NCBI GenBank assembly: GCA_037045155.1
Contig: JBAOIG010000005.1
Span: 620,001-684,000 of the forward strand
Direction: 5' to 3'
Length of the DNA stretch: 64,000 nt
DNA from: Thermomicrobiales bacterium
GTDB taxonomy: Bacteria; Chloroflexota; Chloroflexia; Thermomicrobiales; CFX8
Shown here one piece after another: positions 26,029 through 35,019 of this stretch. Each line of letters begins with the position of its first letter. The first letter of the stretch is position 1. A model generated the notes under the pieces. That model made no database searches. It was not told the origin of the DNA and saw only the letters and a list, made by a program, of their open reading frames with translations. The position numbers and the translations under genes were made by a program.

Positions 26029-27930
26029 CTAGCCCTCGAAGTACCAGTTATCGATGTCGTAGATCTCCATCTCCCAGGAGGAGTCGACGTGGCCCTTGAG
26101 CTTCTTCGAGAAGCCGACGAGGCCGCCGCGATGGACGAGCCCGATCCGGACGACTTCGTCGACGACCAGGTCGTTCATTCCGATGAACAGCTTGACCTGC
26201 TTAGCCGGGTCGAGCTCGGTCTTGGCCTGGACCCAGAGCTTGTTGAAGTCCTCGTTGACCCAGCGGTTGTAGTTGCCGCCAGACCACTGGTTCGACTTCT
26301 GGGCGAGATCCGTCGCCGGGTCGGTCGACTTGAAGCCCGACATGTAATCCAGTGGGTACGTGCTGGTCGGGCCATTGGTGAACATACCGATGTCGGCGTA
26401 GAAGTGCGAGATCGTATCCGGGTTGCCAGCGTCTGACGAGAAGAAGACCCCAGCATCGATCGCGCGGAGCTCAACGGCGATGCCAAGCTCCTGCCAGGAC
26501 TGCTTCAGGATCTCCTGTGTCTTCTGGCGCACGGGGTTCACCGTCGTCATGTAGGACAAGGCCAGATCCTTGCCGTCCTTCTTACGGACAGTGCCATCCT
26601 TCGTCCAGCCGGCCTCGTCGAGGAGCGCGGCCGCCTTGGTGAGGTCATACTCCATTGACGTATTCGGGGATTTGAACGAGGACGGCGCGACGAGCGTGTT
26701 TGGTGATGCCGTGCCGGCTTCGCCGTACAGCTGGGTCGCGATCGTCTCGCGATCGGACGAGATACGAATCGCGTCGCGCACGCGCTTGTCCTTGAAGATC
26801 GGGTGCTGGGTGCTGGGCTCCGATCGCGCGCCGTCGACCTCCGTGTTCGGGTCGGCAAAGTTGATGAGCAACTGCTCGACGCTGTTGCCCGTGGTTGCGA
26901 TCAGCACACCGGTGGTGGCGCTGGCCGCCATCTGCTCGGCGATGGTCTTCTCGATCTGGAGATTCCACGCATAATCGGTTTCGCCCGATTGAAGCACGGC
27001 GCGCGCGGCAGCTGTCGCGTCGCCGCCGCCCTTCAGCTCGACCCGGCTGAAGTACGGCTTGTCGGCCTCACGATACTTCTCGTTGATCTCGTAGAGGACG
27101 GTGTCGCCGGGGCGGAACTCCTTGAGCTTGTACGGGCCGGTGCCAATCGGGCTGAGGTTGAATGGCGCGTTGCGGGCGGCCGTTCCGAGGACGTCGGCGA
27201 GGATGTGCTTTGGCAGCACCGCGCCATTGAACGAACCAGCGAAGGCACTGAACCAGCCGGGATTCGGCTCGGTGTACTTGAAGGTGATCGTATGGTCGTC
27301 GACCACCTCGACAGCGGAGATGACATCATAGACAGCGAAGGTCGTTGCGGCGACGTCGACATTCGTCGTGTATTCCCAGGTGAACTTGACATCTTCGGCC
27401 GTGAACGGCTCGCCGTCCGACCAGACGACGTCCGGTTTGAGCTTCCAGGTGACGCTCATCCCATCGGCCGCGACGCCGCCGTTCTCGAGCGACGGAATTT
27501 CGGCAGCTAGCACCGGCTGAAGCGACCCATCAGACATAACGTTGGCGAGTGGCTCAAGGATCAGTCGCGCTGCGAGGCCGTCCTTGTCACCCTGGGAGAA
27601 GTGGGTGTTGAGTGTGGTCGGCGCCTGCCAGACGAGCAACCGCACGAGGTCACCCTTGCCACGGCCCTGCCCGGGTGTCTCGCCGCCACTCGGCGTCGTA
27701 GCCTCGGGCGACGCTTCACCGCCGGCTGGCTTGGTCGCCTCGCCGCCGGGCGCGGTCGTCGCTTGTGGCGCGCTCGTCGGAGTGGATTCCGAGCCGCCGC
27801 AGGCCGCCAGCAGGCCGGCGATAATCGGCGCGCTCAGCCCGAGCGCGGCGCCGCGCTTCAGCACGTCACGGCGATTCAGGCGGCCGGCCACGATGCCGCT
27901 ATACAAGTCGTCGATTCGATCATCCTTCAA
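26029..27930 (-). CDS. ABC transporter substrate-binding lipoprotein, family 5 (peptide/nickel type)
   Basis: About 633 residues from a TTG start at 27930, chosen because GGAGGAG lies 7 nt upstream and the product then begins just before a Tat motif. NRRDVLKRGAALGLSAP is the twin-arginine signal and AGLLAACGG the lipobox. A low-complexity Thr/Pro/Ala linker follows, then the SBP_bac_5 domain (TWKLKPDVVWSDGEPFTAEDVKFTWE; NLSPIGTGPYKLKEF). It binds oligopeptides or similar solutes outside the membrane. No permease or ATPase gene adjoins it, so its transporter must be encoded elsewhere. Confidence 0.9.
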   Translation of the reverse strand: MKDDRIDDLYSGIVAGRLNRRDVLKRGAALGLSAPIIAGLLAACGGSESTPTSAPQATTAPGGEATKPAGGEASPEATTPSGGETPGQGRGKGDLVRLLVWQAPTTLNTHFSQGDKDGLAARLILEPLANVMSDGSLQPVLAAEIPSLENGGVAADGMSVTWKLKPDVVWSDGEPFTAEDVKFTWEYTTNVDVAATTFAVYDVISAVEVVDDHTITFKYTEPNPGWFSAFAGSFNGAVLPKHILADVLGTAARNAPFNLSPIGTGPYKLKEFRPGDTVLYEINEKYREADKPYFSRVELKGGGDATAAARAVLQSGETDYAWNLQIEKTIAEQMAASATTGVLIATTGNSVEQLLINFADPNTEVDGARSEPSTQHPIFKDKRVRDAIRISSDRETIATQLYGEAGTASPNTLVAPSSFKSPNTSMEYDLTKAAALLDEAGWTKDGTVRKKDGKDLALSYMTTVNPVRQKTQEILKQSWQELGIAVELRAIDAGVFFSSDAGNPDTISHFYADIGMFTNGPTSTYPLDYMSGFKSTDPATDLAQKSNQWSGGNYNRWVNEDFNKLWVQAKTELDPAKQVKLFIGMNDLVVDEVVRIGLVHRGGLVGFSKKLKGHVDSSWEMEIYDIDNWYFEG

Positions 27931-28251
27931 TGTCTCACTCCTCCAGATACCCTCATCCGCGCGGCACAACTGCTTGCCATCAGGCCCGCACGACACCTGA
28001 TGATGTGCCCGCATCCCGCGTTGCTGTCGGATCGCCAGCCACTGGCAAACACCACGGCCGGCGCGACGCAACAAGGTCAGACGTGAGTCTCATGACCCGG
28101 ACAGGACCGAGCCGCGCCGGATATTCGGCGCTTTCTATAGGGAGTATACGTTCCGGACACGTCCGCTGGTCGCATGACTCACTGTTGCGCAACTCACAGG
28201 GCATGGCCGGCCGGGTCGCAGAAGCCTTCGATATCGCCAGTGCCGACGGTG

Positions 28252-29859
28252 CTACAGTCGAGCGAAGCGCAAGTAGCGGATGCGCTCGTTGAAGAGTTGC
28301 AGGCCAGCGACATTGCCGTAGCCATCGCGGGTCACCGCGAGTGTGTTGCCCCCATAGCCGTCGATCGCGAAGAAATCTGGCGCGAGCGGCCGCAGCGGGC
28401 GCAGACCGTTCTTTCCTTCGCCGAACGAAAGCACACCATCTTTCAGGCTCATCCGGTAGATCGCGCCGATCTCGGGACAGGAGTAGCTGCCGACAGTTGC
28501 GGCGAGATTCTCGATGTCCGGATCGAACGGCGCCAGGCGCGAGGAGACGCGCATGTCACCATGGCGATCGATCTCATGCAGCTCCAGCGCGTCGTCAGGG
28601 CCGTCGAATCGCACCTCGAAGGGCGGCTCGTCGGCGCGGAAGCGGCGGTGACCGATTGGAGTCAGCGTGAGATCGTCACCGAACAAGGATGGCATCCGCA
28701 ACAGCCCATCACGCAGCGTCACCTCGCGCACCTGCCGGGACGGCGACGCGTGGTAGACACCGGTCAGCGCCGCCAGCTCGTCCTCGGCCAAATCGACAAC
28801 AGAAGCATCGGCGACATCATCCGCGCCCAGCCGGTCGGCGATGACGATATCAGCGACCTTCAACGCCAGCAGGCCCGGCTTCATCGAGCCGAGGTTGCAG
28901 AGGATTACAACGCCGAGATCGGATTCGGGGAACCATGTCACCTGCGCGCGGTAGCCGGAGTCGCTCCCACCATGCCCGATCATCCGCTGACCACGATAAG
29001 CGCCGACACTGAGACCGAAGCCATAGTGTGTCGGCGCGCCGCTGTTCAGCGCGCCGCTCGTCATCGCCAGATCCATGATCGGGCCGGCAACCTCACGCGT
29101 CTGGTAGTTGCGCACCCAGTGGGACAGATCCTCGACGGTCGTGAACAGACAGATCGCCCCGACGGCGCTGACCGTCGAGTTAGCGACCTTGACTCCGCCG
29201 TCCTCACCTGGGCGCTTTGCGTAGGCGCTCGTGCGACGGGCGACGATGGCGCTGTGGTCGTCGTGAATGTGGCTGCTGGCCATGCCGGCCGGGTCGAGCA
29301 GTCGCTCGTGGACGAACGAGCGGAACGACTGGCCGCTCACTCGTTCGACCACGAGCGCCAGCAGCGTATAGCTCGTATTGCAGTAGCGGTTCTCGTCGCC
29401 GGGGGAAAAGTTCAGCCGCTCGTGCCGGTAGGCGAAGTCGAGGACGTCGGCGAAGGTCTGCGTATCATCGTCGCGCCAGCCGGCCAGACGGAACAATCCA
29501 TACTGGTCGCGAAGCCCGCTGGTGTGATGGATGCATTGGCGGATGGTGAACGGAGGGAGCGCGTCGGGCAGCTCGGGCACGTATTGGCGAACTGCGTCGT
29601 CGAGCGAGAGCTTACCTTCGTCGGCGAGCAGGCCGACCGCGAACGCGGTGAATTGCTTCGACACCGACGCGACGTGAAAGACCGAGTCCGGCGCGATCTG
29701 GATCCCGTGGTCGAGGTTCGCCATGCCGTAGCCGCGCTGATGGATCACCTCACCGCCCAGCAGCACGGCGATCGCTGCGCCGGGGCTATCGGCGCGGTCC
29801 CACTCCGCAAACAGCTCGTCAATCCGCGCGCTGAACTCGCCCTGCACCACATTACCCAT
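28252..29859 (-). CDS. Serine hydrolase of the beta-lactamase/class C penicillin-binding protein family
   Basis: About 535 residues from ATG 29859. FHVASVSKQFTAFAVG gives the S-x-x-K pair, YCNTSYTLL the Y-x-N motif, and GHGGSDSGYRAQVTWFP the third (HxG-type) motif. A C-terminal domain of about 170 residues with strand-rich sequence follows, as in LACTB/Pab87-like peptidases. No signal peptide is seen. It probably hydrolyses D-amino-acid peptides or esters. A repeat element lies between its 5' end and the divergent gamma-glutamyltransferase gene. Confidence 0.87.
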   Translation of the reverse strand: MGNVVQGEFSARIDELFAEWDRADSPGAAIAVLLGGEVIHQRGYGMANLDHGIQIAPDSVFHVASVSKQFTAFAVGLLADEGKLSLDDAVRQYVPELPDALPPFTIRQCIHHTSGLRDQYGLFRLAGWRDDDTQTFADVLDFAYRHERLNFSPGDENRYCNTSYTLLALVVERVSGQSFRSFVHERLLDPAGMASSHIHDDHSAIVARRTSAYAKRPGEDGGVKVANSTVSAVGAICLFTTVEDLSHWVRNYQTREVAGPIMDLAMTSGALNSGAPTHYGFGLSVGAYRGQRMIGHGGSDSGYRAQVTWFPESDLGVVILCNLGSMKPGLLALKVADIVIADRLGADDVADASVVDLAEDELAALTGVYHASPSRQVREVTLRDGLLRMPSLFGDDLTLTPIGHRRFRADEPPFEVRFDGPDDALELHEIDRHGDMRVSSRLAPFDPDIENLAATVGSYSCPEIGAIYRMSLKDGVLSFGEGKNGLRPLRPLAPDFFAIDGYGGNTLAVTRDGYGNVAGLQLFNERIRYLRFARL

Positions 29860-29951
29860 ATTCCGATTCACTCCGTCCCGTCTGAAAAATTGCCGACCAA
29901 CGACGCAGAATAGCACCGTCCCAGCCTGGACTGGCAAGCCCGACATAATAG

Positions 29952-30131
29952 GTCGCCAACGTCAAAGTGGCACACACGTTGGCGCGGCAGCTACCCCGTG
30001 GCCTGTCATCTTGAGCGCACGCGAAAGATCTCTCCTGCGTTGGACTGTATCGAGCGGGTGGGAGATCCTTCGCTGCGGCTCAGGATGACAGGAGAAGGGG
30101 CGGGCTGCCGATCGGACAGTCTGACGTTGAC
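29952..30131. repeat. MITE-like inverted-repeat element (inverted copy)
   Basis: This is the 180-bp element found in tandem at 8592-8972, in the opposite direction. The ends are GCCAACGTCAAAG and CTGACGTTGAC; inside are CTGTCATCTTGAGCGC and GGCTCAGGATGACAG. It fills most of the intergenic space here. The rest of the gap to 30244 shows no gene. Confidence 0.78.
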
Positions 30132-30244
30132 CGCCTGCATAGTCCATTCAACGAATCCGAGGCGGGCGGGCATTGCTGACGGCGCATCGATCGGTGATGA
30201 TCCCCGGCAATCCGGTGAGCTTGCTGGCATGAGGGGAGAGCAAC

Positions 30245-31846
30245 GTGGGCGGGATGGTGGTGGCGCCACAGATTCCAGCGGTCGAGACGGGCGTTGGAAC
30301 CCTGCGTAATGGCGGCAATGCAATCGACGCGGCGGTAACGGCAGCCTTCGTCCAGATGGTGGTCGACCCGCAGATGTGCGGGATCGGCGGCTTCGGCGCC
30401 GCGACGGTGCGGACGGCGGCAGGCGAGGAGGTCTGTGTCGATTTCAACGGCACGGCCGGCTCGAAGGCCACACCGGAGATGTGGCGGGACATCGTCATCG
30501 AGCAGGACTGGACCGGCTACGGCTACCACCTCGAAGGCCGGGTCAACGACGTCGGCTACGGCTCGATCATGACTCCCGGCACCGTCGCCGGTATTGCCGA
30601 GCTGCTGGAACGCTTCGGCACGATCTCCTGGCAGGACGCGCTGCGGGATGCCATCCGCATCTCGGAGGAAGGTCATGTCGTCACGCCGGAGCTGTGGCAA
30701 CTGTGGAACATGCCCGGCTTCGGACAGCACATCTCGTTCGGCGAACGGATGGCGGCGACCGAGACGTCGCGGGCGATCTACTACAAGCCCGACGGCTCCG
30801 GCTACAAGCCCGGCGAGCGGATCGTGAACCCCGACCACGCACGCGCTCTCCGGAGGCTGGCCGACGGCGGACCGCGCGAGTTCTACGAGGGCAGCCTAGC
30901 GAAGGAGCTGGCCGCCGATCTGGCCGCCAATGGCTCATTCATCACCGCCGAGGACCTGGCCAGCTATCGCGTGCGCGTCTCCGAGCCGATCCGGGTGAGT
31001 TACCGCGGCCAGACAGTGCTGACCAATCCGCCGGCCGGCGGCGGTGTCTGCATGGCCGAGACCCTGAAGATCATCGAGCATGAGGACATCGCCGCTCTGG
31101 GCCTCAACAGCGTCGAGTACATCGACCTCGTTGGCCATGCAATGAAGGCCGCCTACCACGACTGGTACGGCATGGTCGCCGACCCGACGTTCCACAACGT
31201 GCCGGTCGACCTGCTGCTGTCGGACGAGCGGGCCGACGAGTGGTACGCGAAGATCAAGGCCGGCGAGCGGTTCGACGTGCCGCGCTATCCGGAAGCGCCG
31301 ACAACGACGCACATCACCGTCGTCGATGACGCCGGCAATGCGATCGCGCTGACTCACTCGCTCGGCGCGAGCAGCGGCGTCGTCTCACCGGGCTACGGCT
31401 TCACCTGGAACAACATCATGAATGCGGCTAACCCGCAGCCGGGCCTGCCAAACTCGATCGCGCCGGGCAAGTCGCGGATCACCGGCATGTGCCCGACGAT
31501 CGTGCTGCGCGATGGCGAGCTGGTGCTGGCGCTCGGCGCGCCGGGCGGCACACGGATCATCACCGGGGTATTGCAGACGCTGTTGAACGTTCTCGACCAC
31601 GGCCTCTCGGCGGTCGAAGCGGTCTCGGCCCCGCGTTTCGATTGTCAAGGCGATCTGCTGGACTGCGAATCGCGAATTCCGATCTGGGTGAAGGCGGAGT
31701 TGGCCGGACGCGGCTTCCAGATCGTCCCGAACCCGGCCCCGTACGGGCAGTTCGCGCTGGTTCAGGCCGTCACCCGCGACCCGGCGACTGGCCGGCTCCG
31801 TGGCGGCGCAGATCCGCGATCCGGCGGAGCGGCGATGGGCTGCTAG
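30245..31846 (+). CDS. Gamma-glutamyltransferase family protein
   Basis: 533 residues from GTG 30245. GGNAIDAAVTAAFVQMVVDPQMCGIGG is the typical GGT start, and PTTTHITVVDDAGNAIALTHSLG contains the Thr that becomes the N-terminal nucleophile after self-cleavage. The length matches the precursor. No signal peptide is seen, so a cytoplasmic or capsule-independent role is possible. The enzyme transfers or hydrolyses gamma-glutamyl groups of glutathione-like substrates; the true substrate may differ. Confidence 0.9.
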   Translation: MGGMVVAPQIPAVETGVGTLRNGGNAIDAAVTAAFVQMVVDPQMCGIGGFGAATVRTAAGEEVCVDFNGTAGSKATPEMWRDIVIEQDWTGYGYHLEGRVNDVGYGSIMTPGTVAGIAELLERFGTISWQDALRDAIRISEEGHVVTPELWQLWNMPGFGQHISFGERMAATETSRAIYYKPDGSGYKPGERIVNPDHARALRRLADGGPREFYEGSLAKELAADLAANGSFITAEDLASYRVRVSEPIRVSYRGQTVLTNPPAGGGVCMAETLKIIEHEDIAALGLNSVEYIDLVGHAMKAAYHDWYGMVADPTFHNVPVDLLLSDERADEWYAKIKAGERFDVPRYPEAPTTTHITVVDDAGNAIALTHSLGASSGVVSPGYGFTWNNIMNAANPQPGLPNSIAPGKSRITGMCPTIVLRDGELVLALGAPGGTRIITGVLQTLLNVLDHGLSAVEAVSAPRFDCQGDLLDCESRIPIWVKAELAGRGFQIVPNPAPYGQFALVQAVTRDPATGRLRGGADPRSGGAAMGC

Positions 31847-31873
31847 TGGCAAGAGCGTCGGGTGTGAAAGCCC

Positions 31874-32608
31874 TCAACCATCGCGCTCGCCGGCCATGGA
31901 GATCAAACGACGCGCGATCCCGAGATGCGGTCCGATCCGGGACAGGTGATTGACGAGCGCATCGGTGGCGGTATGCAGTTCCTCGTCGGTTACCGGGTCA
32001 AGCACGTCGAGAATGAACAGCGCTGAGGTCGTCGTGTCACTCAGTTGCGTTCGACGGGCCTGACGCCAGTTCCAGCGACGACAGGTCACGCCCGCGTCGT
32101 CGAGCCAGATAACCTCGCCTGGCTCGGGGTGCTCGATCACGACCTCGCCATCCGCCATCGTGTCGAACGACTCGCTGCCGGTGGCACGGATCAACCGCGG
32201 CGGGCCACTGTATCGATCCAGATCCTCACCGCCGAGGGGGATCTGGTGGAGGACTGAGATAGCGTTGTAGATATCGGTGAGCCGGTTCACTCGCGGCAGC
32301 CCGGTGGGCGCGCGACGGAGCAGCGCCTCCAGACTGTTCCGGGTCCGTTGCGGCTTCGCGCCGAACGCCCGGTAGGCATCGCGCCAGGTCGCGACACGCG
32401 GGAGCTGGTCGGGCGGCGCGCTGCCAAGCGCCACGACCGCAACTGATTCTGCTTCCTGCAAAAGCGTCCCGCTCGCCTCATCGCTCGGGCCGGGCGTCAG
32501 GTGGGCGACCGCCAGCAACATGACGCGATAGTCGGGCCGAAGCGCGAACACCGCGTCATCGACCGAAGCGCCAGCGAGAAACGCCTGCGGAGTATGCTGA
32601 TGATTCAT
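31874..32608 (-). CDS. B3/B4 tRNA-binding-domain protein
   Basis: 244 residues from ATG 32608 (GAGAGG upstream). WRDAYRAFGAKPQRTRNSLEALLRR and LPRVNRLTDIYNAISVLHQIPLGGEDLD are the signature of the COG3382 B3/B4 domain, which is shared with the beta subunit of phenylalanyl-tRNA synthetase. Free-standing members probably edit or bind tRNA. It is divergent from the CocE-type hydrolase gene across a strong inverted repeat. Confidence 0.88.
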   Translation of the reverse strand: MNHQHTPQAFLAGASVDDAVFALRPDYRVMLLAVAHLTPGPSDEASGTLLQEAESVAVVALGSAPPDQLPRVATWRDAYRAFGAKPQRTRNSLEALLRRAPTGLPRVNRLTDIYNAISVLHQIPLGGEDLDRYSGPPRLIRATGSESFDTMADGEVVIEHPEPGEVIWLDDAGVTCRRWNWRQARRTQLSDTTTSALFILDVLDPVTDEELHTATDALVNHLSRIGPHLGIARRLISMAGERDG

Positions 32609-32743
32609 CTCTATCCTCTCCACGGGGAGTGCATTCCAACGCCCGCGCATCATAACTGTGCCGAGCTGCAGTCAAGAACGCCAACTCCGTACCTGAGGAT
32701 GTGGCGGACTTGACGTCGTTCGATCCCATATTCCCGGATTCCT

Positions 32744-32774
32744 GAATTCCCGATCTCTATATGATCGGGAATTC
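32744..32774. promoter_or_regulatory. Inverted repeat between divergent genes
   Basis: A perfect 12-bp arm (GAATTCCCGATC) is inverted across a 7-nt AT-rich centre. A further ATTCCCGGATTCC lies just to the left, so half-sites recur. Its place in a divergent intergenic gap suggests an operator rather than a terminator. Confidence 0.5.
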
Positions 32775-32869
32775 GGGAATTTCGTGGGGAGCATTGACGA
32801 GCGCCACATCTCGCGGTCTCATGCGACCATGCGTCCTGACAGAGAACGACCAGTCCGAAGGAGGAGCGT

Positions 32870-34768
32870 GTGGACGATTGGCGAGGGGCAACGGAGTCGG
32901 CTGACGAGTACGGGGTACTGGCGGCACTCGAGGTGATGATGCCGATGCGCGACGGGGTGCGGTTGGCGACCGACGTGTACTTTCCGGCGCGTCTCGATGA
33001 CCCGGCCGACCGCGCCGAGGGGCTGTTCCCGGTCCTGCTGGTCCGGACTCCGTACAACAAGCGCGCCGACGACACACGGATGCGCGCGGAGTACTTCACG
33101 CGGCGTGGCTACGTCGTCGCGATCCAGGATTGCCGCGGGCGCTACCGTTCGGAGGGCACGTTCGCGTTTCTGACCCAGGAGCCGGAGGACGGCTACGACG
33201 CGGTCGAGTGGCTGGGCGCGCAGCCATGGTCTACCGGCAAGGTCGGGATGTTCGGGACGTCGTACCTCGGCTGGACACAGACGGCGGCGGCGGTGCTGAA
33301 CCCGCCCAGCCTGGCGGCGCTGGTCGTCAATCAGGCCGGCGCGAACGCCTACAGCAGCTCGGTGCGCCAGAACGGTGCGATGGAGCTGCGCTTCCTGGCC
33401 TGGGCGTTTATGGAAGCGGCGACGCACCCGGAGGTTGTCGTCGATCCGGTTCGCAAGGCGGCGCTGGAGAGCGTCTCGTCGCTGGAATGGCTGCGCCAGC
33501 TGCCGTTGCGGCCAGGCCTGTCGCCGCTGGCGATGGTTCCCTCAATCGAGCGCTGGGCGCTGGACCTGTACACCCGCGGGGACTACAGCGAGTACTGGGA
33601 CCACCCTGGCCTCAACTTCGCGAAGTTCTGGGACAACCACTCCGACGTGCCGATGCTGCTCTGCGGCGCCTGGTACGACTCGTACACCCGGGCGACGCTG
33701 GAGAACTTCGCCGGCCTCTCCGAGCGCAAGCGTGGGCCAGTCCGGCTGCTGATGGGGCCGTGGACGCACGGGATGGTCGACGTCAGCTACTCGGGTGACG
33801 TCGAGCTCGGCCCGACCGCGCCGGTGGCCGGCAACCTGGCCGAGACGTTCGACCACCTGCACCTGCGCTGGTTCGACCACTGGCTCAAGGGGATCGACAA
33901 CGGCGTCGGCGAGGAGCCGGCCGCGCGCGTATTCGTCATGGGCGACGGCGGCAGCGCGACCCGACGCACCCGCGACGGCAAGCTCTGGCGTGGCGGGCAC
34001 TGGCGCGAGACAGACGTATTCCCGCTGCCCGGCACGACACCGGTGGCGTTCTATCTCCGCCCCGATGGCGGCCTCGGAACCACGCAGGCGGAAGCAGGCG
34101 GGGCATCGACCACGTTCCGCTACGATCCGGCCAACCCGGTCCCGACCGTCGGCGGCAACCTCTCATCGCTCTCCGACGCGATCCCGATCGTCGGCGACGA
34201 GCGCGGTCGGATCACCTACGAGCAGCGCTGGAACAGCGTCGTCTCGATCGGCGGGCAGGACCAGCGCGACCCGGAGAGTGGCATGCCACTGGCAGCGCGC
34301 GACGATATCGTCGTCTTCCAGACCGAGCCACTAGCCGAGCCGCTGCAGGTCATCGGCGCACTGGAGGCGACGCTCCACATCTCATCCTCCGCGCCGGATA
34401 CTGACTTCACCGTGAAGCTGGTGGACGTCTTCCCGCCGTCGGCCGACTACCCGCACGGCTACGCGCTGAACCTCTCCGACACGATCTTCCGCTGCCGCTA
34501 CCGCGACGATCCGGCCAGCCCGACGATGATGACGCCGGGGGAGGTCTACGAGCTGACGATCCCGATGTACGGCACCGGCGCGGTCTTCGGTCGCGGCCAC
34601 CGCATCCGGGTCGACATCTCGTCGAGCAACTTCCCGCGCTTCGACCCGAACCCGAACACCGGCGAGCCGATCGGTCGCCACCACCACACCCAGCCGGCCG
34701 ACAACACCATCCACCACGACGCCGCGCATCCGTCGCGGATTACGCTGCCGGTGGTGGCGATGGAGTGA
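32870..34768 (+). CDS. CocE/NonD family hydrolase (X-Pro dipeptidyl-peptidase-like)
   Basis: 632 residues from GTG 32870, with GAAGGAGCGTG as ribosome site. MPMRDGVRLATDVYFPA opens the alpha/beta-hydrolase, GMFGTSYLGWTQ holds the nucleophile Ser, and GPWTHG the region of the catalytic His. The C-terminal jelly-roll domain (FTVKLVDVFPPSADYPHGYALNLSD; YELTIPMYGTGAVFGRGHRIRVDISSSNFPRF) is of the XPDP-C type. No signal peptide is seen. It may cleave acyl esters or X-Pro peptides. Confidence 0.9.
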   Translation: MDDWRGATESADEYGVLAALEVMMPMRDGVRLATDVYFPARLDDPADRAEGLFPVLLVRTPYNKRADDTRMRAEYFTRRGYVVAIQDCRGRYRSEGTFAFLTQEPEDGYDAVEWLGAQPWSTGKVGMFGTSYLGWTQTAAAVLNPPSLAALVVNQAGANAYSSSVRQNGAMELRFLAWAFMEAATHPEVVVDPVRKAALESVSSLEWLRQLPLRPGLSPLAMVPSIERWALDLYTRGDYSEYWDHPGLNFAKFWDNHSDVPMLLCGAWYDSYTRATLENFAGLSERKRGPVRLLMGPWTHGMVDVSYSGDVELGPTAPVAGNLAETFDHLHLRWFDHWLKGIDNGVGEEPAARVFVMGDGGSATRRTRDGKLWRGGHWRETDVFPLPGTTPVAFYLRPDGGLGTTQAEAGGASTTFRYDPANPVPTVGGNLSSLSDAIPIVGDERGRITYEQRWNSVVSIGGQDQRDPESGMPLAARDDIVVFQTEPLAEPLQVIGALEATLHISSSAPDTDFTVKLVDVFPPSADYPHGYALNLSDTIFRCRYRDDPASPTMMTPGEVYELTIPMYGTGAVFGRGHRIRVDISSSNFPRFDPNPNTGEPIGRHHHTQPADNTIHHDAAHPSRITLPVVAME

Positions 34769-35019
34769 CTGTTGATCGAGGCATCGAAGTAGTTTGTTCG
34801 CTAGTCAGCTAATACATAGTGGTGTGTTAGCTCGGACTCCAGAACACGATGTTATACAATTGTGGTGACTGGACTACAAGCGAAGGTTGCGCGCCGCGAA
34901 CGAGACGTGGTGTCTTTTTCCACGCGGGCGCTACAGTGGCACAACGCTTCCGGGAAATGGGAGCTGAGATCGATCGGAACGTCTCATTACCCCCGGTGTC
35001 ATAGGGATGGACCACGAGA
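34769..35019. other. AT-richer non-coding gap before the sigma-factor gene
   Basis: About 250 bp of lower GC than the flanks. A possible -10 (TACAAT in GTTATACAATTG at about 34854) has no good -35. I see no convincing gene or RNA. The change in composition begins here and continues through the sigma-factor gene. Confidence 0.4.
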
